Source of the DNA: Stomorhina lunata
Lineage: Eukaryota; Arthropoda; Insecta; Diptera; Rhiniidae
Direction of reading: 5' to 3'
Assembly (NCBI GenBank): GCA_933228675.1
Contig: OW121740.1
Span: 80,094,374-80,158,373 of the forward strand
Length of the DNA stretch: 64,000 nt
Shown: positions 11,141 through 22,766 of the stretch, one piece after another
Layout of the letters: the number at the start of each line of letters is the position of its first letter
How positions within the stretch are numbered: position 1 is the first letter of the stretch
Made by a program: the position numbers and the translations under genes
The notes under the pieces: generated by a model
Seen by the model: the letters and a program-made list of their open reading frames with translations, nothing else
The model's database searches: none
What the model was told of the DNA's origin: nothing

Positions 11141-13176
11141 TTAATTTTCAGTAAAATAATCAGTACAATCTATTATATCAAGAACCTCTTCCTGGTGTTC
11201 GTTTTCAGAAGTTTTTGTATAACTGCTCCGCCATTTCTTTCTTATCGTTGATAGAGCAGGATCAGAAGACAACAAGAGATAATTTATTAGATCCTGATTT
11301 TGCGATTTTCTTGAGCATTTTCTGGTATTAAGTAGTTGGATATACTTGAAATCTGAATTCCGCGCTTCCTGGGCCTCTTCTGTCAGTTCACCAAGTGGGA
11401 GAAGATTTGATTCAATTATTTCACGACCATGTTGAAGGACTTTATGAACTGTTGGTGTAATTTCTTTCCAGTGATACAAATGTCGTATACGAGTTAACGC
11501 ATTGAGGGCATATTTAGCAATGAAATTTTTCAGCATTTATTTGATATTTGCTATTTATTGCCGATAATATTACGTAGCATTTACGAAGAACTTCCTCATC
11601 AATTCCAGTAATCTTTGAAGTTGTTTCATAATTTTCAAAGAATCGCCTTTCCGTATTACCATCGTTTGTACTGCCATATCCTACAAGTGGTTTGTCTATG
11701 TTTAGACCCGTCATAGTTTTGAATTCTTCCTGAATCCTTTTCTTTCACTGGATCTCATTTCAATCAGTTCCTTATTATTTCTCACGGATTTTAGCTGATT
11801 ATCAGGTATATTCCTATATTTCAGATCATATGCTATATGTAGCATAAATTCTAAAAATCGGATACGTGCATGTAGGGGCGATATACCAAATTCCAGAACC
11901 TCTTGATTAATTGCAGTACTAGCTGATGCATCTTCTGAAGTTTGTAGAAATTCCGATTTCTTCTTTCCGCATAATGAGCATTTCCAAGTTGAATGGGTTT
12001 CCGTTATAGCGTTGCTTACTTTTCCATCTATCATTGTCAATTGAAGCTCAAAATTTACATTAATCAAATATCCATGTATGTCTATGCAGACTGGACTTAA
12101 ATTGTCTATTGAATATTTGATATCATCAACCCAATTTTTTGTGCTTGCTGCATTTTCTTTTAAATATTCGAATCTGATCGGTCTGCAAACTGCCTTTGAT
12201 CCTGGAGATGTGTTAACCCACACATATTCAGTACGCTCTTTTGATGTGGATGGTTCAGAACAATTCTTTCTTAATCTAAGTGGTACTAGGGATGCCATAA
12301 AAACGCTTCTGTAGTCATTTGTGTTCTGATGAGATGTTGATTGTTTGTATTCCGGTAATCCAGATAAACCGTCACATCCCCATTTACATATTAAAGTTAA
12401 GTCCTTGTTGTCAAGTTTCTTGGCTTCTTCTTCAGACAATGTAGTAGATATCAGCCTTGATGCCGTATTTTCCAATAATTTTGATAAATCCACAGATGCA
12501 CTTTCGTCTCCTATCACGTTTGTTGGTATTAAGTTTTTTTTTTGGTTTTTAATAACGCATTATATCCTAGTAAAACTGAGTGTCCTTTGTCTCGTAATGC
12601 CTTAAAAAGTTTAATATATTTATTTTTACTCAATTTCAACTCGAGCATAAGAGCAAGTGCTTCTTCCTCCGAAAATTCTGATTGAGAAGAAGGAGTTGGT
12701 ATACTCTTAATAATTCGCTTAAGACGTTTAGGAGAAGCCTCTGGGAGAATATCTGCTATTTGTTTAGCTTCAGCTGGTTGATTATTTCGTTTGAGCACTT
12801 CCTTAAAGGAATCTTTGATTTCAGTATCCGAATGAGTAGAAAGAACTTCGGATAATCGCATCTTTTTAGATCTTTCTCCGAGATCGTCATAGTTTTTTAG
12901 AGGGGCTCCAGCACCAGAAGTTTTAAGCTCAATTGAGTCCTTCAGCCAGTCTTTAAATTTAGATTCAAATCTTTTTAAACAGTAATTAACCGACTTAATT
13001 TTAAGTTCAAATAACTTTACAAATTTTACGACTTTGTCTTCCTCACTATTGAGAATCATGGAGTTAGTTTGACTTTTAGCATATCGCATGATTATTTTAA
13101 TTTTTTCTGCTCTCGAACTGCTTGGTTGTTCAAAAAGAATATCGCACAACACTTTAAATTCCAATGTTACAGACAT
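11141..13176 (-). pseudogene. Transib transposase, RAG1-core-like, three frameshifts
   Basis: Four overlapping minus-strand frames (12529-13176, 11711-12517, 11514-11714, 11141-11536) form one protein with breaks near 12525 (beside a T-run), 11720-11740 and 11525. Comparison with the RAG1 core, from family knowledge: KWGCDG holds the first catalytic Asp (near 12372), MIDGK the second Asp (near 12027), and the TEEAQEARN block the catalytic Glu (near 11380). A zinc site is suggested by CSLC and, later, HKVLQH. Also seen are NDGNTERRFF and a C-terminal LNTRKCSRKS. The enzyme would bind CACAGTG ends and cut by a hairpin mechanism. The start codon at 13174-13176 gives a 215-residue N-terminal part I do not recognise. 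All catalytic residues remain, but the gene cannot make one full protein as read. Confidence 0.85.
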
Positions 13177-13779
13177 GATGTTTTAACTGTTAATAGCAGT
13201 TACATTTAAAACTTTCTGTTTTATATTAAAAAAAAACATTTTTTATATATACCTGTATCCAAAGAATAATAAAGAAATCAATGAATTAATGTATTTTTTA
13301 CCTCTAAAAATAGGTGCATATATAACTCAACCAATATGTGCGTCTCGTAAAACCTACCTGTATGGAGGTGAATAACCATATCCTTTCTGACCATTATGAA
13401 AAACCTAAGTTGTAACAATTTTTACCTATTGCATTAACTTTCACATTAAAAAACATTTTATAACCTTAACATAATTTTGCAATTTTTTCAAATACACCAA
13501 TTTTAAATACCGGAAAAATGCCTTTAAATCTTATTTTAAATATATTGTCACACTGTTACTATAACCGTACTCTTCTAATTAAACTTTTGCTACAAATTAT
13601 GGATATATTACCTTTACACTGTTATCAAAATCGGTGCCTTACTCGTACTTACTTATTTAGAATCTTTTACTAAAATTTTATTTTTTAGCTTGGAACAAAA
13701 GGCAAAATCGAATAAAATTTTTTTAAGTCATTCTTATAATGTTTTCTTTAAAAAAATAAAAAAAACTATTTATATCTGT
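13177..13779. other. Transib 5' non-coding region
   Basis: AT-rich stretch upstream of the minus-strand transposase start, running to the innermost inverted arm at about 13780. A promoter for the transposase would be expected here, but I cannot name one. Confidence 0.4.
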
Positions 13780-13848
13780 TTGAAGAAAATATTTGTTTAT
13801 TAGCGAAGTATCATTGTCATCTTATTGTGAAATATTTGAGTATGATAA
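13780..13848. repeat. Transib right long inverted arm (innermost fragment)
   Basis: Reverse complement of about 10921-10990 (tttattagcgaag, aaatatttgagtatgata). The arm stops at 13848, where the Chapaev3-like element is inserted, and resumes at 32091. Confidence 0.8.
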
Positions 13849-14480
13849 CACGGTGCAACATGAAAAAAAATAACCACATACGGACACCACCACGAGATAG
13901 AGGATCAAAAAAAAGAAGACACGTGTCTTTCAGTTTTGTCAAATGTCCTCCCCTTTTTTGTGGGCGGGGCCTTAAAAATTTGGGCCTCTTTGTCATTTTT
14001 GCAATAAAGTGGTCATCTTCTCAGGCTCATATCTTCCAAACCGTTAGGAATTTTGATTTACTTTTTGAAACAAAGTTGTAGCTATTGTCATGAGGAATAA
14101 AAATAGTGAACACAAAAAATCAAAAAAACGCCATCTTGAATATCAAAATCGCAAAAAAACTAAAAAAATCGATTTTTTTTAGGCTTTTTTCACATGTTCA
14201 GGTTCCTACGTAGCAAACCGTTCAAAATTTAAGAAAACAATATACAACAAAAATAAAGCTAAGACCTCACTTAAAAACTTTGTAGAACATACAAACATCC
14301 TAGGAATGATCCTTAACACAGTAAAGGTAGCGCTAAGGTAACCATAAAAATTAAAAATTTCCGAAAAAATGTTATTTTTAATGTTTTTTTTTACTTCAAC
14401 AAGAAAAAATATAACCATATATAGTACAAATACCGCTACGTGATGAAAGACAAGAAAGCCCATATCTTCCAGTTTTGGCC
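13849..14480 (+). repeat. Chapaev3-like left inverted arm
   Basis: Inverted match to 17517-18104, including ataaccacatacggacacc, gacacgtgtctt and cctaggaatgatcc. Five copies of GGTAGCGC occur in the subterminal regions: 14326, 14508, 14754, 14798 and, inverted, 17665. They are candidate transposase-binding sites (inference). Confidence 0.8.
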
Positions 14481-15021
14481 CAATTCACCACCATTTAACA
14501 GCATTTAGGTAGCGCTTAAGTAACGACAAAAGTGAAAAATTCAAAAATTAGCTCTTGTCATAAAAAAGAAAAATTCTCAACATATAAAAAATTAATCTTC
14601 AAGATCACAAAATTTTTAAAAATTGATTTTTTACCTGGTTATGGACAGGTTAAAAATTCAAGAAACAGTCACCTAGAAAAGATACATTTTTATTGGACAA
14701 CTTTTTTGAATCATTCATACGAACATTATATGAATGATCCTCAATATCGTTTAGGTAGCGCCTTGGTAACCGCAAAAGTGAACTACTTTTTAGGCTAGGT
14801 AGCGCTTAGGAAAAATTAAAAAAGTAAAAAAAATCAGCTCTTGCCATAAAAAACCAAAAATCGATTTTTTACCTAACCAGGTCCATAGGTAGCAAACCGT
14901 TCATTCAAGAAACAATCATGAAACCCTGGACGCAATATATAAGTGATATGATGTTCGCACCGAGGCATTACAAAACACGACGTAAACGAGAGCTCAGCGG
15001 TGAAAGTTATACAATTTCAAT

Positions 15022-17018
15022 ATGCAGTGTGAAAAAATTAATTTATTTTGCTACGTTTGCGGTCATCAAATTAGAAAAAACAAATATGGAAAAGAAAAGA
15101 ATCTTCTAACTAGCGAATTCAGAAGAGCATATACTATTGTTTTTCGACGAAGTAGACTTGACCAGTGAAAATTACACACCTAATATAGTGTGTCGCCAAT
15201 GCTATAACAATCTCATGGCATGGTTGAGTGGAGCAAAATTTAGTATGAAGTATTGTAAACCGGTAAACTGGATTTATCGCCCAGGTGCTCATGATGTAAA
15301 CATTTGCTATGCATACGTAAATTACACACGTGGAATGAATCGACATGGTGAGAAGAATAAAATTTATAAAGCAACTGCAACAGCTACACTACCAGTGCTT
15401 GCACCTGAAAATTTTGTACCGCCAAGGCCACCAAGTACAGATCTCAGGACAGAATTTACAGGAATGAATACTGAAGGTGGTGTTACTTATGAAGATCCGT
15501 TTGACGCCGATTATGAGCCTCAACAAGGAAGAGATGGACCACAACTAATAACACAAATGGAAATGGATTTCATTGTGGCCATATTGGGATTATCGCAGCG
15601 GCTTGCCATATTTTTGACAGCGTTTTTAAAGCAAAGAAAATTAACACTTGCTAACGTTAACTCTTCGGCATACCGGAAACGGCAAGCTGAATTTCAGAAC
15701 TTCTACACTCTACATAATGACAATTCGTTCGCTTACTGCAACGATATAAAAGCTTTGGTGGTAAAAATGGGAATAAACTACATCGCTAGTGAGTGGAGAT
15801 TATTTATTGATAGTTCTGTTTCAAGCTTGAAGGCAGTGTTATTGCATATGTCGAACCGAAAACCTTGCATTCCGCTAGCAATCGGTGTCAACATGGAAGA
15901 AAACTACGAAACATTGAAAAATATTATGGAAAAAATCAAATACTACGAAAATAAATGGAAGATTTGCTGTGATTTGAAGGTCATCAACATTATGCAAGGG
16001 ATCATTGATAAAGGCGGCTTTCCCAAATTCTTTTGTTTTCGTTGTAATTGGGATTCGCGATCTCTGAATCAATTCGAATGTAATTCGTGGACACCAAGAG
16101 GAAATGTGGAGGAACAAATGAAAGAACATAGACTGAAAAATGCACCTTTGATTGACAATACTCATGATATCTTGCTGCCACCGCTCCACATTAAATTGGG
16201 AATTGTTAAAAAATTCATCGAAGTGGCTGTTATAAATTGTCCAAATGCATTTGACTATTTGAAAAGTGTTTTCCCAAAGCGTAGCGATGACAAAATTAAG
16301 AAAGGTATGTATTGTAGTAAACTAAATCCTATATTTTCCACCTTATTGTATATTTACTTTTCTTTTCTGTTTCTTTTTTTATCGTTTGATAGGAGTACTT
16401 AATGGCCCAGACATTAGAAAGCTTTTCAAGACAAATTTTGAGTCAGCGCTTGATGAAAATCATTCAATGGCATGGATTTATCTTCAACGTGTATGCACCA
16501 GAGTCTTGGGAGGGGATCGAGACGCTGAGCCGGAAGCAAGAGAATGGGTGAAAGAAATGCTGTATTATTTTGAGAAAATCGGCGCATCGATGACATTAAA
16601 GCTGCACTTTCTTCATTTTCATTTTGACGATTTTATGAAGCAACTGTCTACTAAATCCGATGAGCAAGGAGAACGGTTTCATCAAACCACAATGCCCATG
16701 GAAAAACGGTACAAAGGCAAAAAACTAGACGCATTGCTTGGAGAGGTAATATCAAATATATTGATGCATTGCTTTGTATTCCTTTTTTGATTTTTGTTTT
16801 TATTTCAGGTATGTTGGTGGAGCCACAAGATTACCCTGTATGATGTCAATGAAGTATTTCAAGAAGAAAAAGCTTATGATGGAGGGCAGTCTGGAAGCAA
16901 CGTACCCGTGCGCACCCTAAGTTCTGAATCAGAGTCAGATTCGGATGATTCGGACGACGAATTGGATCCACAACTTAAGAGAGTGCTATTTACAAGTCCA
17001 GGGCCATCAACTTTATAA
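15022..17018 (+). CDS. CMC/Chapaev3-like transposase gene, three exons, one N-terminal frameshift
   Basis: A start at 15022 gives CYVCGH, then CRQC about 45 residues on: a zinc-finger-like N-terminus. Near 15120-15135 the frame shifts by one base. From there the frame is open to 16304 (exon 1). Intron 1 is 16305-16392 (GTATGT...TTGATAG). Exon 2 is 16393-16745. Intron 2 is 16746-16808 (GTAATA...TTTCAG). Exon 3 is 16809-17018 and ends in an acidic Ser/Asp tail. Both junctions keep the frame (KIKK-G-VLNG and LLGE-VCWW). Conserved blocks include EWRLFIDSS, KWKICCDLK, FFCFRCNWDSR, LPPLHIKLG and DEQGERFHQ, which I recall from a large family of uncharacterised arthropod transposases. The protein presumably binds the arms and moves the element. 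Apart from the early frameshift the gene looks intact. Confidence 0.7.
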
Positions 17019-17516
17019 ACATGACACAAATATTTATTTATTTTATTTATTTCCATATTTATTTATCTTATTTTTGTGATATATGCCATTGTATATTAAT
17101 GTTGAAATAACAACAAAAAAAAATTAAAATAAAAAAATTTTACACATACGAAATGAAATTAAATCAAATGAAATTAAATTATTTTTGTATTAGAAATTGA
17201 ATGTTCTAAAAAGTTGTTTAATTAGATCTTATGTACATTTTTGTAGCTTATTGTTTTCTTGAATTTCGAACGGTTTGCTACGTATGGACTTAAACATGGG
17301 AAAAAAGGTAAAAAAATTGATTTTTTTAAATGACGTTTTTTTCATTTTATGTGTTCACAATTTTTGTTCTTTACAAGGGTAATACAATATCTTTGCCTTA
17401 AAGAGAAAATGAAAATTCCACTCGGTTTGCAAAATATGCGCCTGAGAAAATGATTGCTTTTTTAATGACACCAAGACCTCAAATCTTTGGGGGCCTCTGA
17501 AAAAACTCCATGACTT
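17019..17516. other. Chapaev3-like 3' non-coding region
   Basis: AT-rich stretch after the stop codon with AATAAA-like strings (for example near 17128), leading into the right arm. No separate gene seen. Confidence 0.5.
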
Positions 17517-18104
17517 GGGGCAAAACTAGAATATATGGTCTTTTTTGTCTTTTATCACGTAGTTGTATTTGTATATGGTTATATTTTTAATTGTTGAAGT
17601 AAAAAAAAATAAGCATTGAAAATATCATTTTTTTGGGAAATTTTTAATTTTTATGGTTTCCTTAGCGCTACCCTTACTGTGTTAAGGATCATTCCTAGGA
17701 TGTTTGTATGTTCTACAAAGTTGTTAAGTGAGGTCTTAGCTACATTTTTGTAGTATATTATTTTCTTAAATTTTGAACGGTTTGCTACGTATGAACCTGA
17801 ACATGTAAAAAAAGCCTAAAAAAAAAAAATCGTTTTTTTTTAAGTTTTTTGCGATTTTGATTCCTAAGATGGCGTTTTTTGATTTAATGCGTTCCTAACG
17901 GTTTGGAAGATATGAGCCTGAGAAGATGACCACTTTTTTGCAAAAAAGGCAAAGAGGCCCAAAATCTTTAGGGCCCCGCCCACAAAAAAGGGGAGGACAT
18001 TTGACAAAACTGAAAGACACGTGTCTTCTTTTTTTTGATCCTCTATCTCGTGGTGGTGTCCGTATGTGGTTATTTTTCCATGACCTAAAAAATTACACAC
18101 AGTG
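17517..18104 (-). repeat. Chapaev3-like right inverted arm
   Basis: Reverse complement of the left arm 13849-14480, with a longer outermost segment (about 10 extra bases between the CACTGTG end and the shared catggaaaaataacc-type block). Confidence 0.8.
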
Positions 18105-18112
18105 TAATTAAC

Positions 18113-18291
18113 TGTTAAGTTATTTTGAATTACTTGTTAAAAACGACAACTAAGCAACCCAGCTGCAACTTTTTTTTACTTTGAAAACTTTTGTATGACT
18201 TATTAATTTTTCATTCTAATAAAAACTTTTGAACGAATAAGTGTCTCTGGATTATTATAGAAAATATAATTTTATAAGAAATTATCTTACA
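18113..18291 (+). repeat. Copia 5' LTR
   Basis: Starts TGTTAAGTTATTTTG and ends TTATCTTACA. Matches 21186-21269 joined with 31995-32090. Confidence 0.9.
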
Positions 18292-18293
18292 AA

Positions 18294-18309
18294 GGTTATG
18301 GGCCCAGAG
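18294..18309 (+). promoter_or_regulatory. Copia primer-binding site
   Basis: GGTTATGGGCCCAGAG begins two bases after the LTR, matching the internal initiator-tRNA primer site known from copia. Confidence 0.8.
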
Positions 18310-18366
18310 CAGCGTATTGGAAACAAAGAATAAAGTAGAAGGAACTAATTTTGAAAAATATCTACA

Positions 18367-18390
18367 ATGAATTCTAACGGTAAACGGTGC
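18367..18390 (+). pseudogene. Copia gag remnant (start codon only)
   Basis: An ATG at 18367 opens a frame of a dozen codons that then runs out of frame into the pol sequence (from about 18391, ASENDFTKWHS). This looks like a deletion junction that removed nearly all of gag and the protease. Confidence 0.6.
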
Positions 18391-21133
18391 TGCATCAGAA
18401 AATGATTTTACTAAATGGCATTCTAGATATGGTCATTTGAATTGTAGAGATTTGAATATGCTATACAGTAAAAATATGGTACGAGGATTAAATATAAAAT
18501 TGCCGGAAAAATTTGAATGTATGGTTTGTGCTGTTGGAAAAATTACTTCAAAGCCGTTCAATACGTACTCGCAAATTAATACTAAGGCAATACTGGAGTT
18601 GATACATACAGACCTATGTGGGCCTTTTAAGGTAAGATCTCAGGGTGGTGCTGTATATATGATGACTTTTACGGATGATTTTTCAAGATACGTATTTACA
18701 TATTTCTTAAAACAAAAATCGGAAGCATTTGATGTTTTTGTACAATTTGTTGCAATGGTTGAAAAACAAAGTGGCCGTAAATTATTGAAGATCAGGAGCG
18801 ATAACGGTACGGAATACGTAAATTCTAAATTTAAAGAATATTTCAAGAAGAATGGTGTAATGCATCAGACATCGGTAAGTCACACACCACAACAAAATGG
18901 GGTGGCTGAAAGAGTCAACAGGACGCTTGTGGAAATGGCTCGTTGTATGCTAAATGAGTCTGGACTACCACAGAGTTTATGGGCTGAGGCTATCAACACA
19001 TCTACATACATACGAAACAGGAGCCCAACAAAAGTTCTTGGAGAAATTACTCCATATGAAAAATGGCACGACAGGAAGCCATCGGTTGCACATTTAAGAA
19101 GATTTGGGTGCGATGCTGTAGTACTTCAAAAACATGGTAGAGGAGGTAAATTAATGCCAAAAGGACTAAAGATGAAGCTTGTTGGTTATGAATCTATGAC
19201 TAAGGGGTATCGCTTATATAATACTGCAAACCGTGAAATAATAAAAGCTCGAGACGTAATTTTCTTTGAAAATTCATTTGAGAAATTGCCGGGAGAAGAG
19301 AATTGTGATGAAGAGTTTCATGTTCAAATATTCTCACACAATAACCAAGTGAAAAACACTGTTAAGTCAGAAAAACCTAATTCTCAAGAGGATGTTTTTG
19401 AAACTGCAAGTGAAGAAGAATCAGATGAAGAAACAGCAAATGATGGTGCAGTGGCAGCAATAGATGAAAATTCAGAGCAAGAGAAGTCAAAGAGAGGCCG
19501 TGGAAGACCAAAACTGGTTTATGATGGGAAGCCAGGTCGTCCGAAAAAACAGTATGCGGCATCTATAGAATTGCTTAGCTCTATTGTGGAGAATCCTAAA
19601 AAAGTAGAAGATGCTTTGAATTCAAGTGAAGCTTCAGAATGGAAAGCTGCGATGGAACGTGAGTATAATTCGCTAATTAAAAATAATACGTGGAAACTCG
19701 TAGACAGACCTAGATCTAGAAATGTCATAGGGTCAAAATGGGTGTTCGCCATTAAGCATAAACCAGATGGATCTGTGGAAAAATATAAGGCGAGACTGGT
19801 AGCCCAAGGGTGTTCTCAGAAATTTAACGTGGACTACCATGAAACGTTTGTCCCTGTTGTACGTCACTCTACGATAAGAATTATACTAGCACTAGCAGCT
19901 GAATATAAGTTGTTAGTAAGACATGTGGATGTCGTGGCAGCGTACTTAAATGGTGACCTTCAAGATGAGGTATTTATGGAACAGCCGCCAATGTACAAAA
20001 GTTCTACCGATCCCGAAAAAGTTTGCAAATTAATCAAGTCTATTTATGGTTTACGTCAAGCAGGAAGGGAATGGAATAAAAAGATTTCGGTCATTCTTTC
20101 TGAATTGAATTTTAAAAGGTGCTTGACTGACAACTGTATATATTTTCAAAAAGATGGTGATCACATAAACATTATTGCATTATATGTCGACGACATGATG
20201 ATTGCATCTTCAACCGAAGCTGATATAAACAAAATTATAACTGGACTTAATAAACATGTTGAAATTGATGATAGGGGGCCAATATCTTTTTATCTTGGCT
20301 TAGAAATTGAACGTGATGGTGAAAGGGGTCCTATAAAGATTCATCAAAGGCAGTACACTTTGGAACTACTGAAGTCATGGGGAATGATTAATTCTAAGCC
20401 GGCTTCGACACCATGGGCAAGCGGAACTGTTATAATAAAATGTGAGGATGATAACTGCAAAGTACAAGTACGTGAGTATCAAAGTTTGATTGGAAGCCTC
20501 ATGTATCTCGCGGTTATATCTAGACCAGATATTGCACACGTAGTGTCTAAACTATCTCAGTATAATTCTCACCCACATGAGGAGCATATGCAGGCAGCGA
20601 AATACTTGCTAAGATATTTGTTGAAACATCCGGATAGAGGGATAACATACACTGGTAATAATCCCATTCTTTCATGTTATACGGATGCTGATTGGGGATG
20701 CGAATCATGTGATCGCAAATCGTATTCTGGTTTTGTGATGTTTCTATCAGGTGGTGTCATTGCTTGGGAATCAAAGAAACAGACTATTGTGGCACTTAGT
20801 TCGATGGAGGCTGAATATGTAGCACTTTGCCAAGGAAGTAAAGAAGTTGTTTTTACAAAAAGCCTACTTGCCGAAATTGGTTTTGAAGAACTTATCAACC
20901 AACCCACTATCATATTCTGTGACAATCAAGGTACAAATTTTATGGTAAAAAATCCTGCAGTTCACAAGCGCAGCAAGCACATAGACATCAGGTTTCACTA
21001 TATAAGAGATAGATACAACGATGGGTCTATTGATGTAAACTACGTTGCATCTGAGGATAACGCAGCTGATATCTTTACTAAGATTCTAACAGCACAAAAA
21101 CATGCTAAGGCATGTGATCTTTTAAAAATGTAA
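18391..21133 (+). CDS. Copia Pol: integrase, reverse transcriptase, RNase H
   Basis: The frame is uninterrupted. Order of parts: pre-integrase HxxxH..C..C zinc region (WHSRYGHLN, then CMVCAVGK); integrase core with HTDLCGPF, RSDNGTEYV and QQNGVAERVNR, giving the D,D,E triad; a charged linker with a GRGRPK-type basic stretch; reverse transcriptase with YVDDMMIASS; RNase H with CYTDADWG, SSMEAEYVAL and the C-terminal KHIDIRFHYIRD and ADIFTK blocks. This order (integrase before RT) defines Ty1/Copia. The enzymes would copy RNA to DNA and insert it. With gag and protease deleted, and no in-frame ATG at the front, the copy would depend on proteins made elsewhere. About 900 residues remain. Confidence 0.9.
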
Positions 21134-21165
21134 AAATTTTATAAATAATTTTCTTTTGTAATTGC

Positions 21166-21185
21166 ATTTGGGTTGAGCCGGGATA
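21166..21185 (+). promoter_or_regulatory. Copia polypurine tract region
   Basis: The purine-rich gggttgagccgggata lies directly before the 3' LTR start at 21186, where plus-strand synthesis would be primed. Confidence 0.55.
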
Positions 21186-21269
21186 TGTTAAGTTATTTTG
21201 AATTACTTGTTGAAAACGACAACTAAGCAACCCAGCTGCAACTTTCTTTTTACTTTGAAAACTTTTGTA
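21186..21269 (+). repeat. Copia 3' LTR, left piece
   Basis: Matches the first 84 bases of the 5' LTR, then stops at cttttgta where the outer Helitron-like element begins. The remainder is at 31995-32090. Confidence 0.9.
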
Positions 21270-21293
21270 TCTTATATTCTTAAACGAGCAATA

Positions 21294-21331
<38 letters not shown>

Positions 21332-21978
21332 GAATGGCTATCTCGAAAACGGCTCTAACGATTTTGATAAAATTTGGACAGTGGGTATCTTTTTTGATGT
21401 ATAGGTCGAAGAAGAAGGGACTTTTGGAACTTTTACCTCTAAGAGGGTAAAAACGGGTAAAAAGGGGAAAAAATCGAAAACGCTATGTCTCCTAAAGTAA
21501 TAGGTATAGAAACAAAATTAAAATTACGTTTTAAACAGCTTTGAAAATAAGCGGACAGGTGTTTGGTACTTTTTTGAAACTATGTCCGATAGGGGGTAAA
21601 AAAGGGTGAAAATAGTTTTTTTGGCACCTTTTTAACCCACTCTTATATTTTAAACTAAAGAATATAGAAAGAAACTTGGTACTGCAATCAATAGATGTAA
21701 AAAAAACATGAAACACGTATTTGGTACTTTTTTGATTTTGGAGCCAAAATGGGTAAAAAAGGGATAAAATGATAACTTAACATTTCCAAAGTAATATGAA
21801 TAGGAACAATATACATTATGTTAAATGCGTTTTAAAAAAATGTACCGAACTCAATTGGCACCAAAAAAGTACCAAATATACATATGGAACTTTTAGAAAT
21901 TAGGGAATAAAAAGGGGGAAAAATTAGTATTATTTTAAACAAATGAATGTTTGTCTGTATGTATGTTCTTTATAGAAT

Positions 21979-22620
21979 AGTAAACTGTGAATTTGATTGT
22001 GTTATGCTCTTTAGCGAAGATGTTGCGGATAAGCCGGCGAAGGTTTTAAAGTTGATAAGACTAATTTCCGACAGATGGCTCCACTGAAAATTACTAAAAA
22101 TTAATTAAATCGTAAACTGTACATTTGATTATGCTATGATCTTTAGCAAAGTTGTAGCCCATGAGCCGACGAAGGCTTTTTAGTTGGTATGAATAATTTC
22201 CGACAGGTGGCGCTACAGAAACTTACTCAAAGTCAATTTAATCGTAATCTGTACATTTAATCATGCTACAATCTTTAGCAAAGTTGTTGCACATGAGCCG
22301 ACGAAGGTTTCTTAGTTGGTATGAAGAAATTTCGACAGGTGGCGCTACTGAAATTTACTCAAAGTCAATTTAATCGTATGCTGTACATTTAATCATGCTA
22401 TAATCTTCAGCAAAGTTGTTACGGATAAGCCGAAGAAGTTTTATGAATTGGAATGAGCAAAGTCCGACAGGTGGCGCCACAGAAAACTACTCAAAATGAA
22501 TTAAATCGTAAACTGTGCATTTGATCAGACTATAATCTTTAGCAAAGTTGTTGCGCATGAGTCGACGGAGGTTTCTGTTGATATGAATAATTTCCAAAAA
22601 TATTCAAAATGAGTTAAACT
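21979..22620. repeat. 132-bp tandem satellite, five copies
   Basis: The marker cgtaaactgtacatttgat and variants recurs at 21979, 22111, 22243, 22375 and 22507, a strict 132-base step. The fifth copy is about 114 bp. Shared blocks include tttagcaaagttgt, gagccgacgaagg and tccgacaggtggcgc. It lies in the outer Helitron-like element. Confidence 0.9.
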
Positions 22621-22766
22621 GTAAACTATGCAAACTATGTGTTGGTCGGACAAACTAAATCAAATAATTCAAAATTAACTGAATATTTCTACAATGTCTT
22701 TCCTCTAAATTTATTTTAGCACTTTATAATATAAAATATATAAAAACTTTAAAATTTTCCTCAAAA

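Larger units (their letters stand above)
13849..18104 (+). mobile_element. CMC/Chapaev3-like DNA transposon
   Basis: Ends are CACGGTGCAACATG (left) and, inverted, CACTGTGTGTAA (right). The 3-bp TSD is TAA (13846-13848, 18105-18107), and the intact target GATAATTAAC survives in the left Transib arm. Inverted arms of about 0.6 kb flank a three-exon gene on the plus strand. CAC-first ends with a 3-bp TSD fit the CMC group, and TAA fits the TWA preference I recall for Chapaev3. The superfamily name is therefore an inference; the boundaries are not. Confidence 0.75.

Noticed and set aside
11141..13176. A domesticated RAG1-like host gene
   Set aside because: The frame lies between transposon ends with a TSD and carries three frameshifts, so it is a transposon gene.
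14206..14463. Minus-strand frame of 85 codons in the Chapaev3-like left arm
   Set aside because: It lies within the inverted arm, is hydrophobic by composition, and has no counterpart that keeps the frame in the right arm.
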